DNA from: Larimichthys crocea
Taxonomy: Eukaryota > Chordata > Actinopteri > Sciaenidae
Direction: 5' to 3'
NCBI RefSeq assembly: GCF_000972845.2
Contig: NC_040032.1
Span: forward strand, 7,146,394 to 7,210,393
DNA length: 64,000 nucleotides
Part shown: positions 11,801 to 23,712 of the stretch, in pieces
Layout of the letters: the number at the start of each line of letters is the position of its first letter
Numbering within the stretch: the stretch's first letter is position 1
Position numbers and translations under genes: made by a program
Notes under the pieces: model-generated
Told to the model about the DNA's origin: nothing
Databases searched by the model: none
Seen by the model: the letters and a program-made list of their open reading frames with translations, nothing else

Positions 11801-14800
11801 AGCGTGACCCACATTGGGAAGGGTTTTTTTTTTGTGTATGTGTTTGGGGCTTGGGGGTGGTGGTGGCAGCTGACCTCGCCTGTGTTTGCATTGTCTGATG
11901 ATGGTGACTCAGATAAGCTATCTAACGTAAATACTGGTGCTGTGCAGGCATTGACATCATCTTTGTTTCTGTCTTTGTCTTACAGGGATCTGAAGATAGA
12001 AAACCTCCTGTTGGATGAGCAGGACAACATCAAGCTCATAGGTAATTCCTACACTTACAGTATCTAACTCAAAAACTCCTTGTTTCTTCTTCCGGTTCAG
12101 TGCAAAGTGGAATAATGAATTCATTCATAAAGACAAAATTTCCCACAGCAAAAAACAACAGACACTATTTAATCAGTTTATAATAGTATAAGGCCTTTAA
12201 TGCCAGTTACTTTACAGTAGAAGTAAAAAGATTATCACAGTTGGAGAGGACATGCAGAGTGTCAGTGTGCCCCACATGTGGTGAAGCGTTAAGAGCAATT
12301 AAATATCCTGTTAAAACCTTTACAAGCTCTCACCACAGTGCTAATCTGCTTCTGTTTGTGTGCGTAACGCCGTGATGAGGTGACTCATTTAGTGGCAAGC
12401 TGAAAAGACAGTAATAAACCCAGAAAAAACACTCACCCCGCCTGCTCCATCCCTCAGATTTTGGCCTCAGTAACTGCGCTGGTATCCTGGGATACTCAGA
12501 CCCGTTCAGCACCCAATGTGGAAGTCCAGCATATGCTGCCCCAGAGCTGCTATCCAGGAAGAAGTACGGGCCGAAGGTGGATGTCTGGTCCATGTGAGTA
12601 TATTTTTTAAAAATGCAATCAGATGTTGTCAAATGTCGACTTATTTTAATACATTTGTTTATTTCACGAGTGCACACAGAGCTCAAGTGTGTATTTTAAT
12701 CTTCCAGTGGTGTGAACATGTACGCGATGTTGACCGGGACGCTGCCGTTCACCGTGGAGCCCTTCAGTCTCCGGGCCCTGCACCAGAAGATGGTGGACAA
12801 GGAGATGAACCCTCTACCTCCCTCACTCTCCACAGGTAAATAAGAATTTCCTTTGAAAAGACGGTTCACCTGCAGACAGTGCACTGGCATGCCCATTCAA
12901 ATATTTACTTCACTTATCGCTGTCATCACCCTTCAGGGTAGAGATTAATGGGAAACATGAATGACTAACTGGCATGTAAACAAGATGATTTCATGCATTT
13001 ATTGCATGTGAGCCTAAAAGCAGATAAGACGGCCACTTTCCTGAGAAACAAAATGACTCATCATTGCGCAGATAGCCGTGAACATGCATAACAAACAAAG
13101 TATGAAAAGAGATTTCTCAAGAGCTCAAGAAGGCTTGGCAATACAATAAATACAAAAACAGTGAGCCACCCCCACATTTTCCATTGAATTAGTCAGTGTA
13201 TGCCCAAATATTACATCATACATACACTGTATATAAATGAAATCTAAATGGTGATGCTATATATCATTAATAGTGATTAAACAGAGGAAAGAAATTCAAA
13301 ACAACAAGTTAAAGTGCACACCTGTGCCAAACTGTGACTGTGACACTCAAATACCACAGATGCGTCACCTGAGCGTGTCAAGAACAATATCACTCCTTAA
13401 TATTCAAAGTAGGAGATGGCTAAGCTCCAGTTATGCAATCTTTTGTAAGCCAATGTCCCATCTATGCCATTAAGTTAATTAAGATATACACGTGTCACCT
13501 CATCTGTCTTACGTAAGAACGGAATGAAAGCAGATAAGGGGTCAAGTTTGTGCTCAGTGTGTACCTGTGAGACGAGACAAAGGGATATTGCAACTTAGAC
13601 TTCTGCTCCAGTTATTCAGAAACTATTGTGCATGCTGTGCTACATGGAAGAGAAATTAGGCAATTCTTAATCGTCATAGATTTGATGATTACGTCCATAC
13701 TTAGTTAATTAAAAGAGCAGTCATATTTTGGAGGAACAAATGACAAGTGAGTGTCATGACAACGCATAAACATGTACTCTCCCTCTCTGTGTCATAGCTG
13801 CCATCTGTCTTCTGAAGAAGCTCCTTGAGCCAGATCCCAACAAGCGTCCTAATATCCATCAGGTGATGGCTGACTCATGGCTACAGCTAGCCAACAAGAA
13901 CACAGGAGCACCGTACCTCAACAGGTAGACCCACACACTATTGCAGCTTATTCTTGGTTATTTGTTTTTCTGAATTTTCAACAGTTTAAAGCATTTGTTT
14001 TTTCTTTCTGTGTAAGGATCCACATCGAGGAAATCAACCACACGGTGTTGCTGCACATGACGGAGAAGATGAGCTACAAGCACAGCGAGGTGCTGAGCGC
14101 CGTCCTAACCAACCGCGCCTGTCACACCCTGGCTGTCTACTTCCTGCTCAACAAGAAAATGAAGAGACTCTCTAAAGAGTACAGGGTAAGGGGATCTTGT
14201 CCAAAGTGGTTCAACAATTTGAACTCTTACCTCTTACCTTAAATTCCAAAAGTGTTTCTTTATGACACTGAATAAAGTTTGGTTACAAAAATGATTTATG
14301 AGGTGACAAACTGGCTACACAACAGTAGCAACAGTTTTGCAAAATGCAAAGGGGCCGCTGTAATTAGTGGTTTGCTTGTTTAGGAGATGCAGTTCCAGGA
14401 GAAGAAGAAAGGTGAAAAGCAGAAAAGCGAATACTTCCAGACACAGTGGAGGAAGCACGTCGACAAGCTCACCATCCCCCCCAAACAGACGCCCGTCTAC
14501 CTGGCTGTTAGCAAGGGGCCCAGCAAGGAGAAGAAACACAGAACAGGTGAGGAGCGCAGAAACATTCGGGCATATTTGTAAAATAATTTAAGATAAAGAA
14601 CGTGTTCTAAAGAAGTGTCACTTTATGTTTGTTCATACAGGGTAGGTTGACTGAGCATGCATGTTCTTGTACAGCAACGACCAGTTTCACACACGTAGTT
14701 ACCCAGTCATCCATCGATCCATGCATCCACCCTTCCTTCCATCCATTGTTTGTCTGTCCATCCATCCATCCATCCATCCATCCATCCATCCATCCACCTA

Positions 14801-16168
14801 CTCACCCACCCATCTACCCATCTGAGAGGAAACCTCCTGGATAAGTTACCAGTCAATTGTAGGGCAATTTTTAAAAAACTTGTTGACCGATGAAATGTAC
14901 AGAAGTAATATATAATATGGAGTTAAACTAAATGTCATTCATTTATTACATTAAACTAGGCCTGGGCTTTCTAAGAGTCTGTCAGATGACACTCCTTAAA
15001 GAAGAAGCTTACAGGAGGCAAACAAGGACCCGGGGGCAAAGCTGAGGCTAATCCTTTGTTTCCCATGTCATTTGTCAAAATCTTATAGGCTGTTTCAAAT
15101 GCAGCATGTCAGGGCAGGCTTGTATTCAAATCAGGACAGGCTTGTATTCAAATCAGAACATGCTTGTATTCAAATCAGGACAGGCTTATATTCAAATCAG
15201 AAAGGAATGTACCTGTTCTTCAACACCTGGTTATGACATGCTGTAGTAGGGGCCTTGTTGACACTGACATAGAACAAACTCAGGCACTCAGCCAAAAGTA
15301 TTTAGGGAAGTTGCAGTTCTCGACTTGTATCTGCAGCGACTTTGGCATAAACTATTGTTTGATTAACATCAAAATACAGTATTTCAGAAATGTTACAATG
15401 CTTCTCGTTTCCTCCTCAGGTCTCTTGCGTGCCATAACCGGTGGCCATCGTAATTCACCTCTGGCGCCACCCGGCACTGTTGCTTCTTCCTCTATGGAGT
15501 ATCTAGAGATCCAGCCTCTCTTTCACAACACCCCTCAGCAACGGAGGCGCTTGGCCACCCTTCCGCAAGTCAACACGAGCCCAGAACACAACATACCCGC
15601 TCCACCAGCGCCATCACCGATCGGCATGCATTCCTTCGGCTCCCTCTCCAAAGCTGAGCAAATCGAAGACACCCCGGCTTCACCCTGGTACAAACTGACC
15701 AACGGGACTCTGTCCCCGCCCCGCCACGTCTCTGCCTTCCAACCTGACTCCTCTTACTTGAAGAAGGCCACCATCCCCAGTCCTCCCGTCCTCATTGTAA
15801 ACCCACAGCCCAAGAAGAGCAACTCTTCAGATTGGTGTGGGTCCTCTGACACCAGTGGCAGCCCCCCCAGCACCATAGGAAGCCCCCCGGGCCACTCGGC
15901 TTTCAGCCCTCCGAAGTCCGCCTTTAGTCCCCTTAACCCCACCTCAGCGTTCAGTCCTCCTTCAAACAACAGCAGCAGCGATCCCGACAGCCCAACGCAC
16001 CGCAGCAAGTTCCCCTCTATGGGAATTGGACAGATCCTAAAGAAGAAGGTCCAGCTGCAGCCGTTCAGTTTCAGACCGGAACAGGTTGTCGAGGAGGTGG
16101 TGTCACCACCTCCGTACCCCATGCAGACTCTCCTATGTGCGTCTGGGGCGCTCAAGACCCTCTGCTGA
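7739..16168 (+). CDS. hunk: Hormonally up-regulated Neu-associated kinase (HUNK/MAK-V)
   Basis: Serine/threonine kinase of the AMPK-related group. Nine coding exons: 7739-7966, 10645-10937, 11986-12041, 12458-12593, 12708-12835, 13798-13924, 14017-14185, 14384-14546 and 15420-16168. All junctions are GT-AG and the phases close, giving 682 aa (about 714 in human). The glycine loop GEGSFAKV is at 58-65, the VAVK lysine is K80, the catalytic loop HRDLKIEN is at 173-180, DFG is at 193-195 and APE at 220-222. Thr211, two residues before the CGSP motif, is in the activation-loop position of AMPK relatives, so the kinase looks active. The C-terminal part is Ser/Pro-rich and ends in the family block [11 protein letters not shown] start at 7739 because it is the first ATG in frame. 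A LINE-like fragment lies in intron 2 (11328-11720). The 3' UTR may end near a TATAAA hexamer at 17755. Confidence 0.96.
8862..8894 (+). repeat. Poly-C run in hunk intron 1
   Basis: Thirty-three consecutive C residues, followed by an ACACACCACAACACC stretch. On the minus strand this is an uninterrupted G run able to form a G-quadruplex. The length is likely to vary between individuals and between sequencing platforms. Confidence 0.9.
9600..10110. promoter_or_regulatory. Candidate conserved noncoding element cluster in hunk intron 1
   Basis: Between two CA microsatellites, complex unique sequence contains several homeodomain-type core words. They are TTTAATTAGCAG at 9672, TTCATTAATGG at 9832, TGATTAGTTTCATTGG at 9849 and GTAATTAGCTAC at 10002. 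It has no coding potential and no repeat character, unlike most of this intron. Assignment as an enhancer is inference only and needs cross-species alignment. Confidence 0.3.
11328..11720 (-). mobile_element. LINE/SINE-type repeat in hunk intron 2
   Basis: The plus strand begins with (ATCAA)n, then TTTTATTTGTATAGCCCAAA and GAGGGCTTTACAATCTGTAC. The words ACACCCTCTGTCCTTAGACC, GAGGAAAAACTTGCCC, GGAAGAAACCTCAGGAAGAG and GGGATCCCTCTATCCAGGAC follow. This is a well-known teleost repeat in reverse orientation. Its terminus matches the GGGCTATACAAATAAA(TTGAT)n tail at 3610-3660, and a diverged copy lies at 42965-43200. Confidence 0.75.
14690..14880 (-). repeat. (CCAT)n microsatellite attached to a teleost repeat tail, hunk intron 8
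   Basis: An array of CCAT units (pure at about 14757-14796) is followed by CCTGGATAAGTTACCAGTC and AATTGTAGGGC. That is the reverse complement of the GGCGACTTGTCC...GGATAAG...(GGAT)n repeat seen at 3900 and 49480. The array probably arose from the tail of that element. Confidence 0.6.
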
Positions 16169-17800
16169 GGGATACATGACAAAAGAAAACGAAAGAAAAG
16201 ACAGACTGAACTCAAGGCCCCTCTCAACATTGTTTGAGTTGGAGAGGTCTTCCAGAGCGGCCTTTTGAACTGTGAACTGTCCCTTTATTGCGACTGAGCC
16301 ACTTTTTTTTTTCATTTAAAAAATAAAAATAAAAAAATAAGAAGGGATTTAAAAGTGTTTTATCTCTTGTTGCCACTCTCATTATGTACAAAGAAGTGGT
16401 GACACTGAGAAGATGAGATTTGAAGCAGATCCCTGAAGGATGACTAAACCTCACTGTGTCCTAGATACAGAGTGGACTTTGGGACGTCATGTAATATGGG
16501 CCTTGCAAACAAGGTGTACACACACACGCGCACATGCATACACACACTGTAATATACACTGAGTTAAGAGATACTCTCTTATGTAATATTGCTGTACCTG
16601 GTTACTAATTGAACCGCAAACTGATTCACACCAGCTAACAGACCTCGACCCTAACCCTGATTACATGTATAAGTGTTTTGTCTCCGTGAAAACTCTCTTA
16701 AGATACCCACTTGACTTCCAGCCAGCTGGCACTGCCTCCTCAATGCTGCCTGGACTGCACTATTCTTGTAAAACCAAAACCTATAGTACAACAATGTTTA
16801 CCATCTTTTACCTCACTGCATTATTCATGCATTAATGTATGTAACAGTCGTGTAACAGCAGTCGGTTGTGACATGCTCGTGTGGATTTTGCTACAGTGTT
16901 GCAGTGTCTGAGTGTTAGCACCATTAGAATCAACACACTGAAATAGAAGTAGGTACCAAGAGCAGACTCATACTCCACTTTTTATAGCCTTCTCACAAAT
17001 CCATCACTCAACAGGATAAGTCATAGCTATAACTTTTTATAAGTCTTATAAATCTTCCATCACCTCTAAGACCCACGGGAAAACTGTAAAACTGTCTTAT
17101 AATTACAACTCTCACAGCAGGATGTGCGTGTTTACAGTCAGTTTTGAAAAAAAATAAAATAAGAAAAGCTTAAAAAAAATAGAGCATCAAAAAGCCTTAT
17201 GAACGTGATCAACCTCTCCGGCTGAGGGTACAAAGGTGGAAAGAAGTGCTACTCGGATCACACACACACACACACACTACCCGTGACAATAACCCACTTC
17301 CTTTTGTCTTAATGCTGTAGTTTGTGCAATAGTCTTAAATGTTAACCGCAATGATGAGTATTTGCCAAGAGCTCTCTGAGAGTGATGTGAAAAATTGTGC
17401 TTGTAAATAACAGTACGACTCCTGTGTTCCTGTCACTTCTGTACGAAGGGATTCTAGAAATGTCCGACATTCTCACGTTAGTGGCTTCATGAAACTGTTT
17501 GACTCTACAAAGACAGGCTTCCCGCAGGCACACGAGGCTTCTCACTGTTAAGACGCTGTAGAATCCCTTCCTGTCCAAATGAAAAAGTTGCATGCAATGT
17601 TTTTGCGAGTCAAACCGTACCGTCAACATTTGAAAATTTTACGTCTTTGTACCCCTTTTTCTCATTGATACTGAGATTGATACGGACTTGGGTGATCTTT
17701 TGTAAGATTTTGTAATGGATTGTTTTGTTTGAGTGTCAAGAGATTTCTATGCTGTATAAAGTATTTTAAATATTTATACCAAATTCATTATGCGTCTGTC
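16169..17800 (+). other. Probable hunk 3' UTR
   Basis: This region follows the hunk stop codon and holds no other recognisable gene. It contains A-rich runs at 16315-16345 and 17145-17180 and a short CA repeat at 17260. A TATAAA hexamer at 17755-17760 followed by a GT-rich stretch (GCGTCTGTCTG) is a possible poly(A) site. No transcript evidence is available, so the end point is tentative. Confidence 0.4.
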
Positions 17801-20800
17801 TGATCTTTAAAACACATCTGCTAACTGTCTTTTTTTTTATTTGTGCACACACACGGCATTATACCACTTTGTTTTTAGCTGTAAAAATATATAGAATTAA
17901 TACAATTAAATATCTTTAATTATGTGAATATTACACAATTATCCATGGAATCCAACATACATGTTAAAATGTAGAATTTACACAATGCCTGAGGCGCATA
18001 CTTTATTCCTAAAGCTCGCAGCTCCAGGAGAGCTCTGCTTCAGTCCTGTGGACTGTTGCTTTATAACCTCAATGTGCCACTTGTCTCACATACCATATAC
18101 ATTTCCCACAGGACACCTGTGGTCGGTAAAAAAAGAAAAAACCCACCCTTACAACAGCTGAAGGCTCCTCAGGACTGACATATATACACACACACACACA
18201 TACTACCACCCCTCCCTCTTTACTCACTCACACACACTGTAGACACTAATCTACTCAGCTGTGGCTCCCCCGTCCCCATCATAAACCTCTTTGGGTGACA
18301 CTGCCCTGATGAGACAAAGAAGGGGGATCACCAGAGCTCTGAGACAAAAACACACAGGACAACACAAACAGGACCACCCGATTAAACCGGCGCGGTTAAG
18401 CTGATAAAAGCCGAGGCACAAGAGTGGTCAGAAAAATGCATTAGAGTCAGAGCCTTTTGTTTATCAAAGACGGTTAGTTAAAAATCCCCAGGCAGTGTGG
18501 TGAGGCATGAATACTGTGGCTTAATCACAGCACTGAACCAAATGACAGTGTACACCTCAGGGTAGGTACAGGTAATACCAGTACCTAAGTGTTCAGTGCT
18601 GCTTGACATTTAGATTAGACAGACTGGTTTTAATTTCATTTTGAAGGACACAACCCTCATGGGTTTACGAGACACTAAAACGGTCACAACATTCATTACA
18701 AAATTACAAATTATGTAAATGAATGTTTTGTCTTGAATACAAATTTATTCTCCTGCAAATACAATTCTCTACAAAAAGATTCCCTTCCTAAAGCACAACT
18801 CAAATGTTCTTAATCATAAAAGAAAAATGCATAAATGGACATTTTACTAAAAAATACATCCTTTATGTCCTCGTCAGGACAAAGGGATGGAACAGTTATA
18901 GATTTTGATGCACAATTAGAGTGATTTGAAATATGGATAAAATCCTGAACATTATTCTTATTTGATTTTTGCAGTTTTTAAGTAAAAATAAATTAAATTG
19001 AGAACATCTCAGGTGTCACGTGCCGTTTTGGTGAGTATTACATTTACACACTTTGCAACGCTCTGTTTCCTGTTTTGTTGTTGTTGATTCACGTTGCACG
19101 GAAAGATCAACTTTTAAGTCACGGTGACTTTATTGACTGCACATGACAGTAACACCTTGTGATGGCATTTAATGACCTGTCACTGTTCAATCAAAAACAC
19201 ACACATTATGAACTACTGACAGAGTGGCACTCCCATAAAACAAACACCTCTTTTGATTAGTCCCACGATGAATGATTGTTTAAAGAGACATTTAATTAGT
19301 GTTAATTAATAATAATTATTTGACTCTGATTTATCTGGCTATATAACTATGTAGTACGGTGTTGGATTGGATTAACTTATTCATGTAATTTTACCTTGCT
19401 CTGGAGATATTGATATTGCGACAACTTTGTCTGAATAGAACAGCTTTCTTTTTTGTTGTTGTTTGTTACTGTCTTTGAAAAAAAATAATAATAAATAAGG
19501 TATATATATAAAAAATAATAATTATTTGTTATTATGAAGTTATCAAGCAAAGATTTTTTGACTAGGTTCTGTATAATTGTGATGGACATTTTTACTAGTT
19601 TTGCACTTTTTATAGATTTAATTATTAATGGCGGATGAATAAAATATGAAAATGTAAGACAAACTTTGGTGCAGACTTAAGACTGCTGTTTGGCAGGTTG
19701 TGAATGCAGAAGCAAAATGTAATCTATTATAATCTCAGAATGGAATCCATATTGATGAGATCAAAACAAATACATGGTTTTTCTTGACAGAGATTATTTC
19801 AAAGTTAATCTGTGTGTAAACAGGTCACGTTTCAGTGACAAGACTGCGAGGAAACAGACGTCCACCCTACTGTCCCAGCAGGGGTTGGCATTAAAATTGC
19901 GATTTTTCATCATAATCATATTTGAGGAATCGTGATAATCTATGATGATTGCTGAAATATTACAAGGCAGTCATGGAATGACCAAATGTTTTAATATATC
20001 AAATTTTGAGGTCTTGGAGGAGCCATGCATCTTGAGACGCACTTGTACACACCTTAAAGTCAAGACTGAAACAAGAGTCTAGGGAGCAGCACATGCTACA
20101 TCCTGCAGACATGTAGCCACTTCTTCCAAAATTAAGAAAAACTTTTAGTTGTATTCAACAACGGTTAACCTGAGTGATGGCATTTACACATTTTTTATCA
20201 GAGACTTGTTCATTTCCTGTTTGTGACCACCCAAAAATCATATTTTAATATTCAAATCACTCTTAATGTGAGGCCAAACTGACCAATTACAGCCCAGCAG
20301 GACTTTACTTTTATCAATCTGTTCAGGCTTACATCCTGATGATACTAATCCTGTTTTCAGCCCCCTTTCCATCACACATATGCATGCACACACACACACA
20401 CTCACACACACTCACACCAGGGTGTCACTGGCAACGGGACGAGCCTTTGTGTCTGAGAAAAACAGACGATTAACCTGCTATGCAGAGAGACCAACACCGA
20501 GGGATGTGTATGCCCAACACACTCATGCACCCAACCACCCACCCACACACCCACACACACACAGACAACCTGAGCATCCTGGTTCAATCTCACAGATCAG
20601 CACCACCTTCCTCAGCAGCGTTCACACACGCAGAGGACGGGGAGGAGAGAGTGAGAGACGGCCAGACGACCTGGCAGACACCGGCCGACACGGAGATGTG
20701 GAGGCAAATAAACAAGCAGATGTTTCTAATGAAGTAGGAGGCTTTGAGCACTCAGAGGGGATTTGGGTTATCTCGTCAGACAAGTCTCTGACTGGCCGGG

Positions 20801-21634
20801 TATCTGGTTCGATCACACACACACACACACACAAACACACACACCCAGATGAAGGTGATTAATGAAATGAGAAGGCTGTGATCTTATGCTTTCGCCCTTC
20901 TGTCTGTACAAAAAAAAAAAAACAGGTTAACTTTCCCAAACACTCCTGACACCAAGATCATCTTACACCCACTGATTCCTAAGATTCATTTGGGAAATTT
21001 AACCTCCCTGATAAAGGAGTTTACTAGACCTGCTGTCCCGTCGGCCCGACACAAAGACAAAGATGAGACATCTAAAAAGAAGACTTGAAGCAACCAACCA
21101 TGTGAGGCAAAGTAGTGGCGCTTAACCATATAATCTATTCAATACATCTATTTTCATAAAGGCACCATGTGAATAAATTAATATCAAATTAAATTTAAAT
21201 GATTTAAAAATCAATAAAAAAATAAATAAAATCACATTTCAACATCCACTCCACCGATTAAATAGAACTAAATACGGCTGCTATGAAACACAATGGACCT
21301 GAGGATTGAACAGTGCTGTGGGAAAGCAAGGGTTAAACCCGAATATTGATTATAAACAGCTACAAGCAACTGGTGGGGTGTGGTTCTTTTGTCAGGGGAA
21401 CACCAAATATTATGATGGCAAGGCAGAAAACTGCAATTAAACCAGAGAAATGAGTGCTGATTAAAAGTGCAATTATTGAAATGAGGATGTTTTTAGATCT
21501 TTTCATTGAAACAAAAAAACTGATGCATCCACCTCAGTGTGTACCAAGTGCCAGAAAATGACAGATTACAGAAACAAAGATGGCATTCAGTGTTAGTCAT
21601 GAAGCCATTTTCCTTCCCACAAAGTAATCTTCAT

Positions 21635-21673
<39 letters not shown>

Positions 21674-23155
21674 CAAACATATTTTGTAAGTCGGCACACA
21701 GGTGGCACTCCTTGAGATATTTTCTCTCTCAAAAACAAGATCAGAAATTCAATCAAAGAGCACTGCTCGGCCAATCACATTTCAGTGTCTGTGGCAACAG
21801 CAGCATCAGTTCGAGCAGCCATTGGTGCTGTGTTTCACGCAGGGAAGGCTGTAATTGGCTGATGGCATGCCGAGGCTTCATTGCCTCCATGGCAACATTG
21901 CTTCCTTATTGCTTAGGGAAGGTGAAAAGGAGGGAAAGAGGGGAGGCGACTTTCACTCAGACGCTACCTCTGCATTATTCATCCTTTGTCCCCGAGTGCT
22001 CGTAGAATGTGTGTAGATGTACTGACTGATGCCTGCTTGTGTGTTTGTGTGTCTTTCTATGTTGGTCTTGGTCTGGCTCATAGTGATTGGTTGAGACTTA
22101 AAGGGTGAATGGGGTGAAACCGGTGCAATAATTGCACTCTGCAGTGCAATGCATCCAGCAACACTGTCTATATATAAAACAGCTAAAAAGAGTTCAGAGG
22201 CCATTCAGTGAGATGCTCACGTCAGACGCAGCTCCAAGCTCCAAGCTTTGTGACTATGAATGGCACAACAAACAAACAGGGACATATTCACCACAATGAG
22301 TCTGGTACGGAGTGTACCGGCACACATCTGGACGGTGGACTGGCCGGCTGGCTTGCATCATCCACTCTCTCTGGGCTGGATGCATGAAGACAACAACACC
22401 ACCCACCGACAACAACACCACCACCAGAGACAAGAAAAACCACGCGGCTTGTTTGTTGTTGTTTTGACTTTTTTTTTTCTCTCCCCCCACCCAAGTAGTT
22501 GAGGGAGGGGGAGGGAGAAAGAGGGGTAAGGTTGGGTTAGCAGAGAGAAAAACATCAGAGATTATAGAGTGGAGGGTTGGGAGAGGGGGGGTTCATTGAG
22601 GACTCCACCCTTATGTATGTGTCTGAGCATGAGCAGGAGGGGGGGGATAACGTCTGTTGACAGGCATGCTGGCCAGAGAGCTGGCTGGCTGTTCCTGTGG
22701 TGGTGAGCACGATGACGAGTTGGCAACAGGCACTCCGCATAGCACGTGCTCAGAGTTGCCATCGCAACCTGCCCTTGGATACAGCGTGCTGGTTGGACCG
22801 TTTCTAACTGTTGTTGTTCGGAGGCTGATGAAACCTCGTGGATGAGGGAGGGCAGGATGGTACAGCATGCAAGTCTGCTTTCCCGCCTCGATAGAAAGTG
22901 TTGCTAGGCACAGTAGAGGTCAGCTGGTAAACAAATACTCAGCCTTTAATGTGTAAGCAACCCCAAAGACCTTAAAGTTGCTGTTTAGCTCTTTAATCCA
23001 GCAGATACTTCTAATTAGAGACAAAGCAGGATGAGCCACTGATCCCAACAATCCAAAAAGAAACAAAGATGATCCAGAGAGTTTCAAGTTGAACTATTTG
23101 GTTTTGATCCTTTATGTAAATCTGACAATAAAATGTTGTTTTAAATTTTCAATAC
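17801..23155. other. Intergenic between hunk and mis18a
   Basis: No gene was recognised. The content includes a CA microsatellite near 18190, AT-rich sequence to 20340, CA-rich stretches at 20388-20560 and 20816-20846, and a pure A run at 21637-21670. A GA/GT-rich region follows at 22480-22640. Sequence at 18380-18490 (GATAAAAGCCGAGGCACAAG, CCTTTTGTTTATCAAAGACG) and at 21750-21910 is complex and non-repetitive and could be conserved noncoding sequence, which I cannot test. Confidence 0.5.
21637..21670 (+). repeat. Poly-A run
   Basis: Thirty-four consecutive A residues. No clear retroposed body could be identified immediately upstream, so it is recorded as a simple homopolymer rather than as the tail of a specific element. 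Confidence 0.85.
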
Positions 23156-23161
23156 TTTATT
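23156..23161 (-). other. Candidate poly(A) signal for mis18a
   Basis: On the minus strand this reads AATAAA, 552 bases beyond the mis18a stop codon at 23713. A second AATAAA on the same strand lies at 23282-23277. Either could end the transcript. Confidence 0.4.
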
Positions 23162-23605
23162 GCACAGAAATATTAATGACAAACCAGGCTATGAACAACA
23201 CAGGATGGCACAGTCAAACAAGTAACAAAAAAAAATCTTGTGCCTGACGAGATACAAACAACATTACAAACGCTTGTTTATTTTACATGGTGAAATCCTT
23301 GTTTCAATGTTCACTGCAGGCCGCGGCGAGGCAATGAAAAGCATATCGAGCAAAGAGAACAAAGAACAAGTGTGTGTATGTGTGTGTGTGGCCTCGAGTG
23401 CCCCGATCAATATGGCATTGTGCTGAGTGTGCAGGCTTGCCTGATGAGATCCCGCACAAATAAACATTCTGCTCGTAGCGCACATTCGCTCTGCACTGAG
23501 ACGTACAAAGAAGATGGTGCTGTGAGCCGCAGGAGCCGAGGTGACAACATGATTGATTACAAGTGTGGGCAGTCTTTGTTTCACCATCGGTAATCAGGAC
23601 AAAGC

Positions 23606-23606
<1 letters not shown>

Positions 23607-23638
<32 letters not shown>
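23607..23638 (+). repeat. (GT)n microsatellite
   Basis: A pure GT dinucleotide run of about 32 bases, in the presumed 3' UTR of mis18a on the opposite strand. Confidence 0.9.
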
Positions 23639-23639
<1 letters not shown>

Positions 23640-23712
23640 TGCACAAGGTGAGGCTAGAACAAAACGTGGTAGTGAGGGAATGTGGTTGAGATGAAACTTT
23701 GAGGAGGAAGCA

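Noticed and set aside
20380..20862. 160-residue frame rich in His and Thr
   Set aside because: Most of it is the translation of CA microsatellites; no gene structure supports it.
22757..22770. X-box-like GTTGCCATCGCAAC
   Set aside because: It breaks the consensus at a core purine position and no gene starts nearby.
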